From the NCBI GenBank assembly GCA_003136315.1, contig PLDW01000518.1, forward strand, positions 1-64,000: a stretch of 64,000 nt of DNA, in the 5' to 3' direction. The notes under the pieces are model-generated. The model was given only the letters and a program-made list of their open reading frames with translations. It had not been told where the DNA came from and ran no database searches. Positions 1-9,416 of this stretch are shown piece after piece. The DNA comes from Gemmataceae bacterium. GTDB lineage: Bacteria; Planctomycetota; Planctomycetia; Gemmatales; Gemmataceae. The position numbers and the translations under genes were made by a program. How positions within the stretch are numbered: the first letter of the stretch is position 1; each line of letters starts with the position of its first letter.

Positions 1-63
1 CGGGCCGCCACGGAGGGCGTCCCGGCTCACCATGTAGTAGGGGCCGCCCTCCGTGGCGGCCCG
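1..63. terminator. Strong hairpin, likely terminator of a gene left of the window
   Basis: Perfect 19-bp inverted repeat cgggccgccacggagggcg (1-19) / cgccctccgtggcggcccg (45-63), followed by gtttt. Confidence 0.6.
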
Positions 64-244
64 GTTTTGCGGAGCAATCCCATTCAACGCGATTGGATCA
101 GGCATCGCTCACTCGATGATCACAGCCTCTCCCACACCTCACACAACCCGGGGGCGGAGTTTCCCGCTGGACCGCACCAATAGGTTTCCTGTACTTTGAC
201 GGTATCGGGAGGCACTGGCCCATTCCCCCCCGGCGAGTGAACGG

Positions 245-1051
245 ATGTTCAAACATTTTGAAGAGTACGGGTATCTCGGGATCTTCACGGCCTTGATCGC
301 CTCCGGACTCGGGTTACCGATTCCCGAGGAGGTGCCGGTCCTCACGGCCGGGGCACTGGTCGGACACGAGGACACTCCATTCAAGTGGTACATTATGCTG
401 CCAGTGGTCATCACTGGGGTGGTGATCGGGGATGGCTTTTTGTACGGGCTGGGGCGTCTCTGGGGTGCCCGCTTCCTCGACTCGGCGTGGGTTCGACGCC
501 GCATAGTCACACCGGAGAAACGGGCCAAGATCGAGAAGAACTTTCATGAGCGGGGGATCGCGGTTCTGCTCGGCGCTCGTCTGTTGCCTGGGATCCGCAC
601 TCCGATTTTCATCATTGCCGGGGCCTTGCGGGTTCCGCTCGGTCGGTTCCTGCTGGCTGATGGACTCTATGCCATCCCCGGGGTCAACCTGCTCTTCTGG
701 CTCGCCTACCTCCTGACCGATCAGGTCGTCGAGATCGTCAAGAAGCTCGAGCAGTATCGCCCACTGGTTGTGGTCTTGGTTTTGTCCGGTGTCATTGGGG
801 CACTCCTCCAAAGGTATGCGTTCAACCGGAAAGTCTCCACCGGCGATCCACCCCACGTCCCGCAGATCATCGCCCGACCAGCCGAGGCTGTTGTCCATGT
901 CGTCGAGAAGGCGGCCGTGGCGGTGGCCCACGCTGCGCATGTCGGGCATCGTCACGACAAACCGGAAGATTCTCCACCAGATCCCGCGACCGCCACTCAA
1001 GCCCAGGTTGCACCGGTGGACGCCAGTCCGCCCGGCCCTACCGTCGGGTAG
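245..1051 (+). CDS. DedA/SNARE-associated family membrane protein
   Basis: 268 aa; DedA-like layout EEYGYLGIF..SGLGLPIPEEVPVLTAGAL..GARLLPGIRTPIFIIAGALRVPLGRFL. Confidence 0.8.
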   Translation: MFKHFEEYGYLGIFTALIASGLGLPIPEEVPVLTAGALVGHEDTPFKWYIMLPVVITGVVIGDGFLYGLGRLWGARFLDSAWVRRRIVTPEKRAKIEKNFHERGIAVLLGARLLPGIRTPIFIIAGALRVPLGRFLLADGLYAIPGVNLLFWLAYLLTDQVVEIVKKLEQYRPLVVVLVLSGVIGALLQRYAFNRKVSTGDPPHVPQIIARPAEAVVHVVEKAAVAVAHAAHVGHRHDKPEDSPPDPATATQAQVAPVDASPPGPTVG

Positions 1052-1201
1052 AGCCTGGACTGTTTTCTGTTCCGACTACGACGAACCAAATGGCTGATTG
1101 CCCTATGAATTTCCACACAAAACTTCTTAAACTGTAACCGTTCAACGAGACTTCTCGTTCGACGCGACTGCATCTTGCGCCGTTTGTTCCCCATCTCCCT
1201 C

Positions 1202-1330
1202 GTTCCCACGCTCCGCGTCGTGGTCTGAACCGAACGGACGCTTGACCGGGGATACGATGGACGTCGTACCCAGCGAGTTGGCCCACCCCGCAGATCGGGG
1301 AAAGACCGGTTCCACGCGGAGCGTGGGAAC
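1202..1330. repeat. 17-bp perfect inverted repeat gttcccacgctccgcgt / acgcggagcgtgggaac in the DedA-FabI intergenic region
   Basis: Arms at 1202-1218 and 1314-1330 read directly. Confidence 0.75.
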
Positions 1331-1400
1331 CAGGGAGTGAATTGCCACTTTAAACTTCTTAAACTTTAAACTTTAAACTTTAAAATCTATACTATCGAAA

Positions 1401-2285
1401 TCATGTCCCCATCACATTGTAGCCACAATCTACGAACAGGATCTGACCGGTGACGGCGGAGGCGAGTGGGCTGCACAGGTACAGGGTGGAGTTCGCCACC
1501 TCCTCCGGGCCGATCGGCCGACGAAGCGGTGAGTGGCTGGCGGCGTGTTCGATCAGTTTGTCGAAATCCTTGTTGATTGCTCGGGCGGCCCGGCTGGCGT
1601 ACGGACCCGCCGAGATCAGGTTCACACGGATATTCCTGTCGCCCACGAACCAGGCCAACTGCTTTGCATCCATCTGGAGTGCGGCCTTACAGGTGCCCAT
1701 TCCACCGCCGTAGTGAGGGACGACGCGATCCCCGGCGACATAGGTGAGCCCGACCACGCTCGCCCCACCCGGGCGATTCGCCATGTAGGGAGCTGCCGCC
1801 CGGATCAGGCTCACCAGTGAGTAGGAGCTGATCCCCATCGCCTCGTAGTAGGCTTTCCGACTCGTCTCGATCAGCGACTTGGTGATCTCCCGGCTGAACG
1901 CGATCGAGTGGATCAAGATGTCGATTCCGCCGAACTCTTTGCCGACCGCATCCACCGTACCCTGGATCGAGTACTCGGAGTACTTCGCGTACCGGCGATC
2001 GGTCCGGACCGTCTCCGGGACATCCTCCATCGTATCGTAGCTGGCGTCACAAGCGAAGATCTTCTCTGGCTTGAACTCGGTCTTCCCATCTGGCAGGAGG
2101 CGGCTCTCCCGGTCGGCCTCTCGCCCCAGGATCCCGTCGACGATCCCGACCATGCGGGGGTGACAGGCGAGGACAATTTTCGCCCCGGCGGCCTGGAGGG
2201 CCTTGGAGATGAACCAGGCGAAACTCTCGTTGTCCCCCACCCCGGTCACCAGTGCGATTTTGCCCGTCAGGTCGATCGGAATCAT
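1401..2285 (-). CDS. fabI: Enoyl-[acyl-carrier-protein] reductase (FabI-type SDR)
   Basis: MIPIDLTGKIALVTGVGDNESFAWFISKALQAAGAKIVL..; SIAFSREI..; AGPYASRAARAI; SPLRRPIGPEEVANSTLYLCSPLASAVTGQILFVDCGYNVMG. The ORF is open to 2312; the ATG at 2285 is the likelier start. Confidence 0.85.
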   Translation of the reverse strand: MIPIDLTGKIALVTGVGDNESFAWFISKALQAAGAKIVLACHPRMVGIVDGILGREADRESRLLPDGKTEFKPEKIFACDASYDTMEDVPETVRTDRRYAKYSEYSIQGTVDAVGKEFGGIDILIHSIAFSREITKSLIETSRKAYYEAMGISSYSLVSLIRAAAPYMANRPGGASVVGLTYVAGDRVVPHYGGGMGTCKAALQMDAKQLAWFVGDRNIRVNLISAGPYASRAARAINKDFDKLIEHAASHSPLRRPIGPEEVANSTLYLCSPLASAVTGQILFVDCGYNVMGT

Positions 2286-2688
2286 CGGCGGACTCTCCAC
2301 AAGGAGGAACACGAATACCGCGGACTCCGGCGGGGATCAACGCAGATCATGCGAGCGGCGTTCACCCCGGTGGGATCCTCACGTTATCCGCGAGCCGTTG
2401 TATGGACTGATCCAGGTTATGGCTTGGCAACCCGCTGCCAGATCACCACCTGTCCCGACGGGGCGGGTGTGGACGCGCTCGTCTCGCTCTTGCTGTTCCA
2501 GGCCGCGACCGAGGGATTCTTGTTCCGAACGGTTTTGACCCCCCCGAGCGTCCAGGCGGGAGGGATCGTGATCATCGACAGTCGGCTTTTCAGAAAAATT
2601 GGAAACTGTCGACTTGGCTGGTTGGCCCGATGCGTGAACTCATCTACAGTGGTCACATCCCATCGCCCCCGCGTCATTCTCGAATCGC

Positions 2689-3660
2689 GTGATCATGAGT
2701 TTGCCCAGCCAAACCGTCGCCTTGTTGCAGGCCGCTCGGGATCTGGTCAAGACGCTCCCCGCGGACGCTGTCCTGATCCTGACCGAGACTTCCATCGACT
2801 GGGAAGAGGTCGGCCGCCTGCTCGGTGGGTGCAGGCTGTTCGTCGCGGCCGAGAACCCGGCACTCACCAAACCGTTGCGAGATCACCCAGACTGGACGGT
2901 CATCGACCTGGATCCGGAGCCCCATCCGACCCAGGAGCGGATGAACGACGCGCTGCTCAAGGCGGTCACTCAAAACCTCCTTCAACCCGGGTCACACATT
3001 GTCGCGCTTTACAACGGTATTGCAACACTGGATGACGCACCCGAACCGGTCGATAGCCTGAGCGTGATCCACCTTGGCGAACACCTGGAGCGGATGACCT
3101 CGCAGGATCTTCGGATACTTGGCACGTCGGTTCCGCTCGATGTCCTGCGAGCAGTGGTCGAATTGGCGACGGAGATCGGCCGGGAGGGTCGGGAGGGACA
3201 GCCCGTCGGGACGATTCTGGTGGTAGGGGACACGCGCAAAGTTCTGAGTCTGTCCCGATTCCAGAACTTCAATCCATTTCGGGGGTACACCCGGGCCGAG
3301 CGCGACATCCGGAACCGGGATGTCCGGGAGCAGATCAAGGAGATCTCGAAACTCGATGGGGCAATCCTGATCGGTCGGGATGGGATCGCAGAGGCCGCCT
3401 GCCTGCATCTGAGCGCTCGGGCCGACGGAGTCACGCTCCGGAAGGGGTTCGGTAGCCGTCACATGGCGGCAGCAGGTGTGAGCAAACAGACAAACGCAAT
3501 TGCGTTTGCGGTGAGCCAGTCGAGCGGGTCGGTCCGAGTTTTCCAGCGGGGTGAGGAGGTGCTCCACATCGAACCACTGGCCCGACCTCACGTCTGGCAG
3601 CCGTTCAAGTTGGAAACGCATGAACCCGAAAACGCGGAGCAGAAAGACGAACCGGAGTAG
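2689..3660 (+). CDS. DacZ-like diadenylate cyclase (N-terminal alpha/beta domain plus DAC/DisA_N domain)
   Basis: LDGAILIGRDGIAEAACLHL (DGA motif) and GFGSRHMAAAGVSKQTNAIAFAVSQSSGSVRVFQRG (RHx motif of the DAC fold). Confidence 0.75.
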   Translation: MIMSLPSQTVALLQAARDLVKTLPADAVLILTETSIDWEEVGRLLGGCRLFVAAENPALTKPLRDHPDWTVIDLDPEPHPTQERMNDALLKAVTQNLLQPGSHIVALYNGIATLDDAPEPVDSLSVIHLGEHLERMTSQDLRILGTSVPLDVLRAVVELATEIGREGREGQPVGTILVVGDTRKVLSLSRFQNFNPFRGYTRAERDIRNRDVREQIKEISKLDGAILIGRDGIAEAACLHLSARADGVTLRKGFGSRHMAAAGVSKQTNAIAFAVSQSSGSVRVFQRGEEVLHIEPLARPHVWQPFKLETHEPENAEQKDEPE

Positions 3661-3781
3661 GGGCCGAGGTCGATTTCCAACTCCTGGAGCCACCGCTGAC
3701 GAGTGTGATCCACCGTGGCCCGACGGTGTCGCCCGCGATAAACTGAACCCCGCTCATCCGCAGAGTGTCTGGGAGAGTGGC

Positions 3782-3865
3782 GCGAGGGTGGCGGAACTGG
3801 CAGACGCACTGGACTTAGGATCCAGTGGCCGAAAGGCCGTGGGGGTTCAAGTCCCCCCTCTCGCA
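3782..3865 (+). tRNA. tRNA-Leu(TAG)
   Basis: Acceptor gcgaggg/ctctcgc, anticodon arm ctggacttaggatccag, long variable arm, T-arm gggggttcaagtccccc; CCA not encoded. Confidence 0.95.
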
Positions 3866-4566
3866 CTCGATGGAAACCCTGAAATTGCAAGCGCTTCTGA
3901 CCACGCCCCTTTCGACCAGACCTACCTGCTATCAGCAGCCCACAAGAATTTGGTAGCAATTTGGTAGCAACACTTCGGTGATATTGGGGTAGGGTGGGCC
4001 CTCAGCTCAATTCACTGACTGATGACCCAATCGGAGATCAGGAGAAGGAACTTGGCAGACGCCTTGTCAGCCAAGAGCCACCAACGCCATCTGTTATCTC
4101 CAAACTTAACCATCGAGACGTCACTCCCCCGCTTTCGCGATGCTCCCTCGGCTCACCAAAAAGGACTCTCAACTCGACATCTTCCGCCGACATGTTTCGA
4201 TAGGGGTACTGACCGTACTCGGTAGTTGAATGGCTCCCGCGGACTGTGTTACGGGTAGGTCATGCTGATAGCTTGCGTCGGAGCCGCATCAAGCCAGGGG
4301 CTCGCCGTTCTCCAACCGGAGCGCGATGATACACTGTCACTGGTTCATCAGTGGATCCAAGATCGCCCACGACGGGTCGGATTCTGGGTAGTCCTCGGTG
4401 ACACGGACGCCCGATCCGTCCGAGCGTTGTTACTCGACGGTGCCCGAATGGAGGCGATGCTCCTGCTCGACCGATGCGCGAAAGACCTGGGACAGATCCT
4501 CCCTGGAGACCTTCGCCCGATCCACCCCCACTGACCCACTGCCTCTCGTCGCAGAAAGGGCCTGAC

Positions 4567-5166
4567 GTGGAACCCTTCATCGACCCGACCCGGTTACTCC
4601 GGACCCTGGCGTACGCCCTCCGACACAACCCCAGACAGTTCGGCGTTGCCCTCGACGAAGACGGGTTCGCCGACATCGACGAGCTCGTCATTGGCATCCG
4701 CTTCAGCAGCTACGATTGGGCTCTCCTCGACCGCCTCATCCTGGAGGCCGCGCTGCTCACGTCAAGCCCTGACCGGTTTGAGTGCCGGGACGGCCGAATC
4801 CGGGCGCGATACGGCCACACCATCCGACTCGCCTCACCCGGCGACAGGCTTACTCCGCCCGAAATCCTCTTCCACGGCACCCCCACTGCCGCCCTCCCGA
4901 TCATCACCCGTGACGGACTGAGGCCGATGAACCGGGCCTTCGTCCACCTGACAGCAAGCCTGGACTACGCCGCCCAGGTTGCCACATCCAAAGGCGGTGG
5001 TGTGGTCCTCCCCATTCGAGCAAAGGAAGCGAGCGACGCGGGCACCGAGTTCTTTCAGGCGAACCCACATGTCTGGCTCGTCCGGGAGTTGTCCCACCAG
5101 TTCATCAACCCGGTTGATCCCGCCACCGGTGTCTGTGAGAACACCGGAACCCCTGGGGCTTCCTGA
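4567..5166 (+). CDS. kptA: RNA 2'-phosphotransferase (Tpt1/KptA family)
   Basis: LAYALRHNPRQFG, IRARYGHTI, LFHGTPTAALPIITRDGLRPMNRAFVHLT, ANPHVWLV. The likely start is the GTG at 4567 inside the longer ORF from 4474. Confidence 0.85.
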   Translation: MEPFIDPTRLLRTLAYALRHNPRQFGVALDEDGFADIDELVIGIRFSSYDWALLDRLILEAALLTSSPDRFECRDGRIRARYGHTIRLASPGDRLTPPEILFHGTPTAALPIITRDGLRPMNRAFVHLTASLDYAAQVATSKGGGVVLPIRAKEASDAGTEFFQANPHVWLVRELSHQFINPVDPATGVCENTGTPGAS

Positions 5167-5196
5167 TCGGAGAAGGGAGGAATGGACTTGTGTGAC

Positions 5197-5526
5197 TCAC
5201 TCGTCGTCCGCGAACTCATCCGGTCCGAGCAACTCCTGTCGGCCGTGCCGAATCCGGAGGATGTAGACTGTTTGCTTCCGAACTTCGAATAGGATGCGAT
5301 AGACGTGTCGCCGCTTGCCGTGAAGGAGTTGACGAAGGACACCGTCATACCACTCATCCTCCGGGGCGAGTGGGCATCGCTCCGGGTGATGTTGCAGCGA
5401 TTCAAACGCGGCCCGAAGCCGTTGATACCACCGGAGGGCAACGGGGCGAGAATTCCTCGACAGGAATTCGAACGTCTCCTCGATCTCGGCCAGTGCGGGG
5501 GAGGTGATCTCGACCGTGAAACTCAC
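5197..5526 (-). CDS. ParE/RelE-family toxin
   Basis: VEITSPALAEIEETFEFLSRNSRPVALRWYQRLRAAFESLQHHPERCPLAPE..RHVYRILFEVRKQTVYILRIRHGRQ; overlaps the upstream antitoxin gene by 4 bp. Confidence 0.8.
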   Translation of the reverse strand: MSFTVEITSPALAEIEETFEFLSRNSRPVALRWYQRLRAAFESLQHHPERCPLAPEDEWYDGVLRQLLHGKRRHVYRILFEVRKQTVYILRIRHGRQELLGPDEFADDE

Positions 5527-5822
5527 TTCTTCTTTCCTGTGAGCTTGTACTTCTTCGCGAGTGCGTCCAGGGCTTCGAGTGCCGGGAGGGTGCGGCCAGC
5601 GTCAATTTCTGCCTTGCCCTCGCGAAGGAACGCGAGCATCTCCGCCTGCTCGGCCAGTTCCACCAACCGCTGGTAGGCTGCCGCATCCTGTACAACCATT
5701 TCGGCCTTCCCATTTACCGTCAGGACAACCGGGCGGCCGGTCTTCTTGAGTTGCTCGGCCACCTTCGCCGTGTCTCGTTTGAATGTGGACAACGACTGGA
5801 TGTCGTTGGCGATGTCGAGCAT
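5523..5822 (-). CDS. Phd/YefM-family antitoxin
   Basis: MLDIANDIQSLSTFKRDTAKVAEQLKKTGRPVVLTVNGKAEMVVQDAAAYQRLVEL; start ATG at 5822. Confidence 0.8.
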   Translation of the reverse strand: MLDIANDIQSLSTFKRDTAKVAEQLKKTGRPVVLTVNGKAEMVVQDAAAYQRLVELAEQAEMLAFLREGKAEIDAGRTLPALEALDALAKKYKLTGKKK

Positions 5823-6210
5823 GGTGCGCCCTCCTCCTATTGCTAAATTTGCACTCAATTGAATGCTACCAGTCTTTGCCACTCTCGGCAACCGGAAACG
5901 CCCCATCGTCACGGCGTTGAGGCATGCTCGGGGAATTGTCCTGCCGATGGTCCTTCGCAGGCATGGCGGTCGCGGGCCTATAGAGTGGCCTCAAAATCCG
6001 GGTCAGCCCCCACCTCGTCGCGTCTTGGCCACGTTCCGCCGCCGTGGTAGTGCCGGCCATATCGTAACTTTTTGTTCTTTTTCGACTCAAACTGGGCAGT
6101 GGAAACAGCCGGCCCACCGCGACTCTCCGTACGGGGGACCGCGGGAGGCCGGTGGTGTAATCCGGTTATTCACAGGTTCTTGTCAGACCCGACCAAGCGA
6201 GGAACTGAGC

Positions 6211-7242
6211 ATGAAGGCCCTGACCCGCGCGCGCAACGAGTTGTTTCGCCGCGCTCCCGACGAGTCGTTCCCCGATCTGACCTCACTCGTCGCCCACTGC
6301 CGGACCGCGAAAGCCGAGTCCGTCGACCGCTGGCATCCCCCTCGGGCCATCACACCGGCCCTGGGAGATGGGCGGCTGGACTTGTCTCTCGGCTCGGACG
6401 GCGATTTCACGCTCAATGACTGGAGTTTCAGTCAACTCTGCTCCCTGGCCCACGTGAACAAGGAGACCGTCACCCGGCTCACTCCAGGGACGGCTGCGCA
6501 GGTGTTTCGAGAGACGCTCCCAGGAGGGAACAAGCCACTCCAGGTATTCACTCGTGGGCAGGCCGTCCGGTCGGTCCACGGAGTCGGCTACACCCGACTT
6601 CACAATGCCGACCTGCTCGCTGCGGTCCAGGAATTCGTCACCGATTTCACCCCACCGCAGAAGGCTGCGTCGGGTGGCACAGGGCTCTACTGCGGGGAGC
6701 AAGACCTCTTCGCTTTCCTCATCGACCCAACAGGGTGGGCGGAGATCGACGGGGAGGCGTTCGCTCCTGGGTTCTTCGTCTGGAACTCCGAAGTCGGGAA
6801 GCGATCCCTCGGCGTCCAGTCGTTCTGGTTCCAGGCGGTCTGTGCCAACCACATCGTGTGGGACGCGGTCGAGGTTGTGGAGTTCACACGCAAGCACACG
6901 GCCAGTGTCGGCGATTCACTCGGCGAGATCCGGCAGATTATCGAACGGCTCGTCCAGCAGCGTGATGCTCGCCGAGATGGGTTTGTCACCACGATCCGTA
7001 AGGCGATGGGCACCACTCTGGGGACAGACACCGAGGAGGCACTCAAGGAACTGACCAAGCACGGTTTCCCGAAGGGGTTGGCCAAGGAGGCGTTGACGCT
7101 CGCCGAACAGAGGGGACGGTTCACGATCTTCGCTGTGGTGGACGCCCTCACGCGACTCTCCCAACAATTCGTGTACGCCGGAGAACGTGCCGAGGCCGAC
7201 ATGAAGGCGGCCCGGCTCTTTGAGTTGGCCCTCGCCGCTTGA
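6211..7242 (+). CDS. DUF932-like (plasmid/phage-type) protein
   Basis: GFFVWNSEVGKRSLGVQSFWFQAVCANHIVWDA and C-terminal helices; its 3' end is duplicated at 49985-50191. Confidence 0.6.
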   Translation: MKALTRARNELFRRAPDESFPDLTSLVAHCRTAKAESVDRWHPPRAITPALGDGRLDLSLGSDGDFTLNDWSFSQLCSLAHVNKETVTRLTPGTAAQVFRETLPGGNKPLQVFTRGQAVRSVHGVGYTRLHNADLLAAVQEFVTDFTPPQKAASGGTGLYCGEQDLFAFLIDPTGWAEIDGEAFAPGFFVWNSEVGKRSLGVQSFWFQAVCANHIVWDAVEVVEFTRKHTASVGDSLGEIRQIIERLVQQRDARRDGFVTTIRKAMGTTLGTDTEEALKELTKHGFPKGLAKEALTLAEQRGRFTIFAVVDALTRLSQQFVYAGERAEADMKAARLFELALAA

Positions 7243-7556
7243 GCATCATGCTCCCGCGTGAGGGGAAGAGAAGCATCACATCGAGAGGTTTGCGTTGGTT
7301 GCACCACCAAGCCTCTCACGAACCGCCCACTATGGTGGCGAACCGCCTTGTATCTTCTCCCGACCGTGACCAGCGCAGAGGTTGCCCTCAACGGTTCCAT
7401 GTTCGGCCCACTGGTCGCGCAGGGGCCATGCGGACGCGGGGAAAGGGCTCGATCCGTCTCGAACGGGGAGTTGCTACCGCTCGTCGCGCCGGCGATCCGA
7501 GGGGCCGACAATCACCCCATCAGTCCCGGGCTGTAACCCCGAACCGAGGAGACCTC

Positions 7557-7838
7557 ATGACCCCTTCGGAACCAATCTCCGTCCCGCTTGGCAGCATCGT
7601 GGCGACCCCCGCCGTGCTGGAGACGCTTACGCGAGCCGACATTGTCACCGCCCTTCGCCGGCACGCGGCCAGTGACTGGGGCGATGTGACACCCGACGAC
7701 CGCAACGCCAACGACGAGGCGCTCCGGTCCGGCGACCGGCTGCTCTCGGTTTACTCCTCCGCTACCGGCACCAAGTTCTGGGTGCTCACCGAGGCCGACC
7801 GCTCCTCGACTACCGTGCTCCTACCTGACGATTACTGA
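7557..7838 (+). CDS. Conserved small hypothetical protein (duplicated copy 1)
   Basis: MTPSEPISVPLGSIVATPAVLETLTRADIVTALRRHAASDWGDVTPDDRNANDEAL..; conserved in copy 2. Confidence 0.65.
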   Translation: MTPSEPISVPLGSIVATPAVLETLTRADIVTALRRHAASDWGDVTPDDRNANDEALRSGDRLLSVYSSATGTKFWVLTEADRSSTTVLLPDDY

Positions 7839-7990
7839 CACCGGTTTTTATTCGGGATTATTGCACCACCGGGCCTCACTCATACAGGCGCTGAACATCG
7901 AGTAGACGAACCCATCCACTCCCCGGCGATCCCGAGGGGCGGACGACGCGAATCAGGTTTTCGCTTTCTGCCCCTCTCAGGAGGAAGCAC

Positions 7991-8428
7991 GTGAAAATCA
8001 TCAGTTCGTTCAGGGAGCTTGAACCGTTTGGGCTCATCATCCTGACGGGCGAGGCGTGTGGCCTTGGCTACCGGATTCTGTTCGACGTGACGGCCGCGGG
8101 GAAGAAGGTCGTCGAGAAGTGCTTCGGAATTCCGAACATGACGTTCGCCGAAGCTTGGAACCGCGGGACAGCGGAGACACCGCATGTCGGCTCGATCATG
8201 CTCAGCCAGGAGATGCTTGTCCCGATTGCCGTCTTCGCGTGCCTGGAGAACGGCTGCACCGAAGCCTACCGAATGGACGACTTCGTAATCGGCATCGAGC
8301 TGGGTGATCCGGCTGACAAGGCAGTCCAGATGGAGCAACTCTACCGCGTCCAGCGGGTCCGGCGGTTTCGTTACGCGGGCACGGCTGGCGACCGAAACGT
8401 TCACCAGATGACCGGACGGATTGAATGA
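7991..8428 (+). CDS. Conserved hypothetical protein (duplicated copy 1)
   Basis: 145-aa ORF with gaggaag SD; near-identical to 51007-51444. Confidence 0.6.
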   Translation: MKIISSFRELEPFGLIILTGEACGLGYRILFDVTAAGKKVVEKCFGIPNMTFAEAWNRGTAETPHVGSIMLSQEMLVPIAVFACLENGCTEAYRMDDFVIGIELGDPADKAVQMEQLYRVQRVRRFRYAGTAGDRNVHQMTGRIE

Positions 8429-8821
8429 GGTTGTCCAGAGGTTCTGCGTCGCCCGGAACCTCTCACGGGCGCGGACCACGAAAGATGTCGACCTGTTGGT
8501 CAAGCACATCGTCGGGCCGATGTCGGCTGTACTCCGCGCGCAGCTTCCGGAGGCTGCCGACGTCGGACTCGGCGACCACCTAGTATTCCGCCTCCGGACA
8601 CCGAACTGCGAACTGACGAACGCGCCACAAGGCGGCGCTCCCAGCGACCTGCAAGACGCGCAGCCCTCATGCTCCGCCGAACACGCTCACAGCGCCCTCG
8701 GCGACGTGGGAGGCATACATCACAGGATTGGCGGAGGAAATGGGATCTCAACCCGCGACTACCTCGCGGCGTTCGCTAACCTCAATCGCCTTTGGACAGA
8801 CCATTCTCTGGGGGGAGCGGC

Positions 8822-9193
8822 TCAGACCGAAGAAATTTGAACGCGGAAACGTAAGCCGGTCCCGTGAGGTGCTACGGATTCGACTACGCTGTCCAATAAT
8901 TCTGGAGCTGTGAGAAGGTCTCGTAAATTTTCAGTTTGCTCCGAAAATCGATACGAACCAACTATCTCGCCACAAAGTGTGTAGATTTGATAAGCGTGCG
9001 CCTGGCTTTCAGATAAACGGTGGAGTAGTACACGGTCGCCCGCGACTAGAGGGATAGCAAGCGTCGTGGAGGTCGCGAAAGTGACTGACATATCACGTGC
9101 TGACCGAACGCCCGCACTGACCTGTCGGCTCAAACCAGTGATCGCCTCCCGAATCATCGCGAGGTCAGAGGCGTTCATCCCTCGATCCTCCAC
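8822..9193 (-). CDS. Hypothetical protein
   Basis: 123-aa ORF, downstream of and overlapping 9165-9416. Confidence 0.4.
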   Translation of the reverse strand: MEDRGMNASDLAMIREAITGLSRQVSAGVRSARDMSVTFATSTTLAIPLVAGDRVLLHRLSESQAHAYQIYTLCGEIVGSYRFSEQTENLRDLLTAPELLDSVVESVAPHGTGLRFRVQISSV

Positions 9194-9416
9194 CCGCTCT
9201 CACCATAATAGGCTCGGCCATGTCCACCCAGCCTCCTTTCCCCGTTGTTGCTGATGCGATCAAATTCAGCCACGCTCCTGTCACGGGGTCGAGTCGGAAG
9301 ACGGAGACGTTCCGCCCGATCTCGATCCCTTCCAGGTGGAAACGAGGAATGATGCGGTCGTCTGCGAAGCGGAATGTGAAGTGCGATTCACGGTAAAGCG
9401 ACATCATCTCAACCAC
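9165..9416 (-). CDS. Hypothetical protein
   Basis: 83-aa ORF, overlaps the upstream 9409-10062 gene by a few bases. Confidence 0.4.
   Translation of the reverse strand: MVEMMSLYRESHFTFRFADDRIIPRFHLEGIEIGRNVSVFRLDPVTGAWLNLIASATTGKGGWVDMAEPIMVRAGGGSRDERL

Larger units (their letters stand above)
7036..8465 (+). repeat. Direct segmental duplication, copy 1 (1430 bp)
   Basis: Near-identical to 49985-51481 from gaggcactcaaggaactgaccaag to gcccggaacctctca; lacks a ~67-nt segment present in copy 2. Confidence 0.95.

Noticed and set aside
3945-3970. Direct repeat atttggtagca x2 downstream of tRNA-Leu as an att site
   Set aside because: Does not duplicate the tRNA 3' end and no integrase gene was found in the window
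4262-4534. 90-aa ORF upstream of kptA
   Set aside because: No family signal and only modest coding appearance; could be real but unsupported
5863-6210. N-terminal extension of the DUF932-like ORF
   Set aside because: ATG at 6211 with gaggaactgagc upstream fits better; the extension overlaps the divergent antitoxin promoter region
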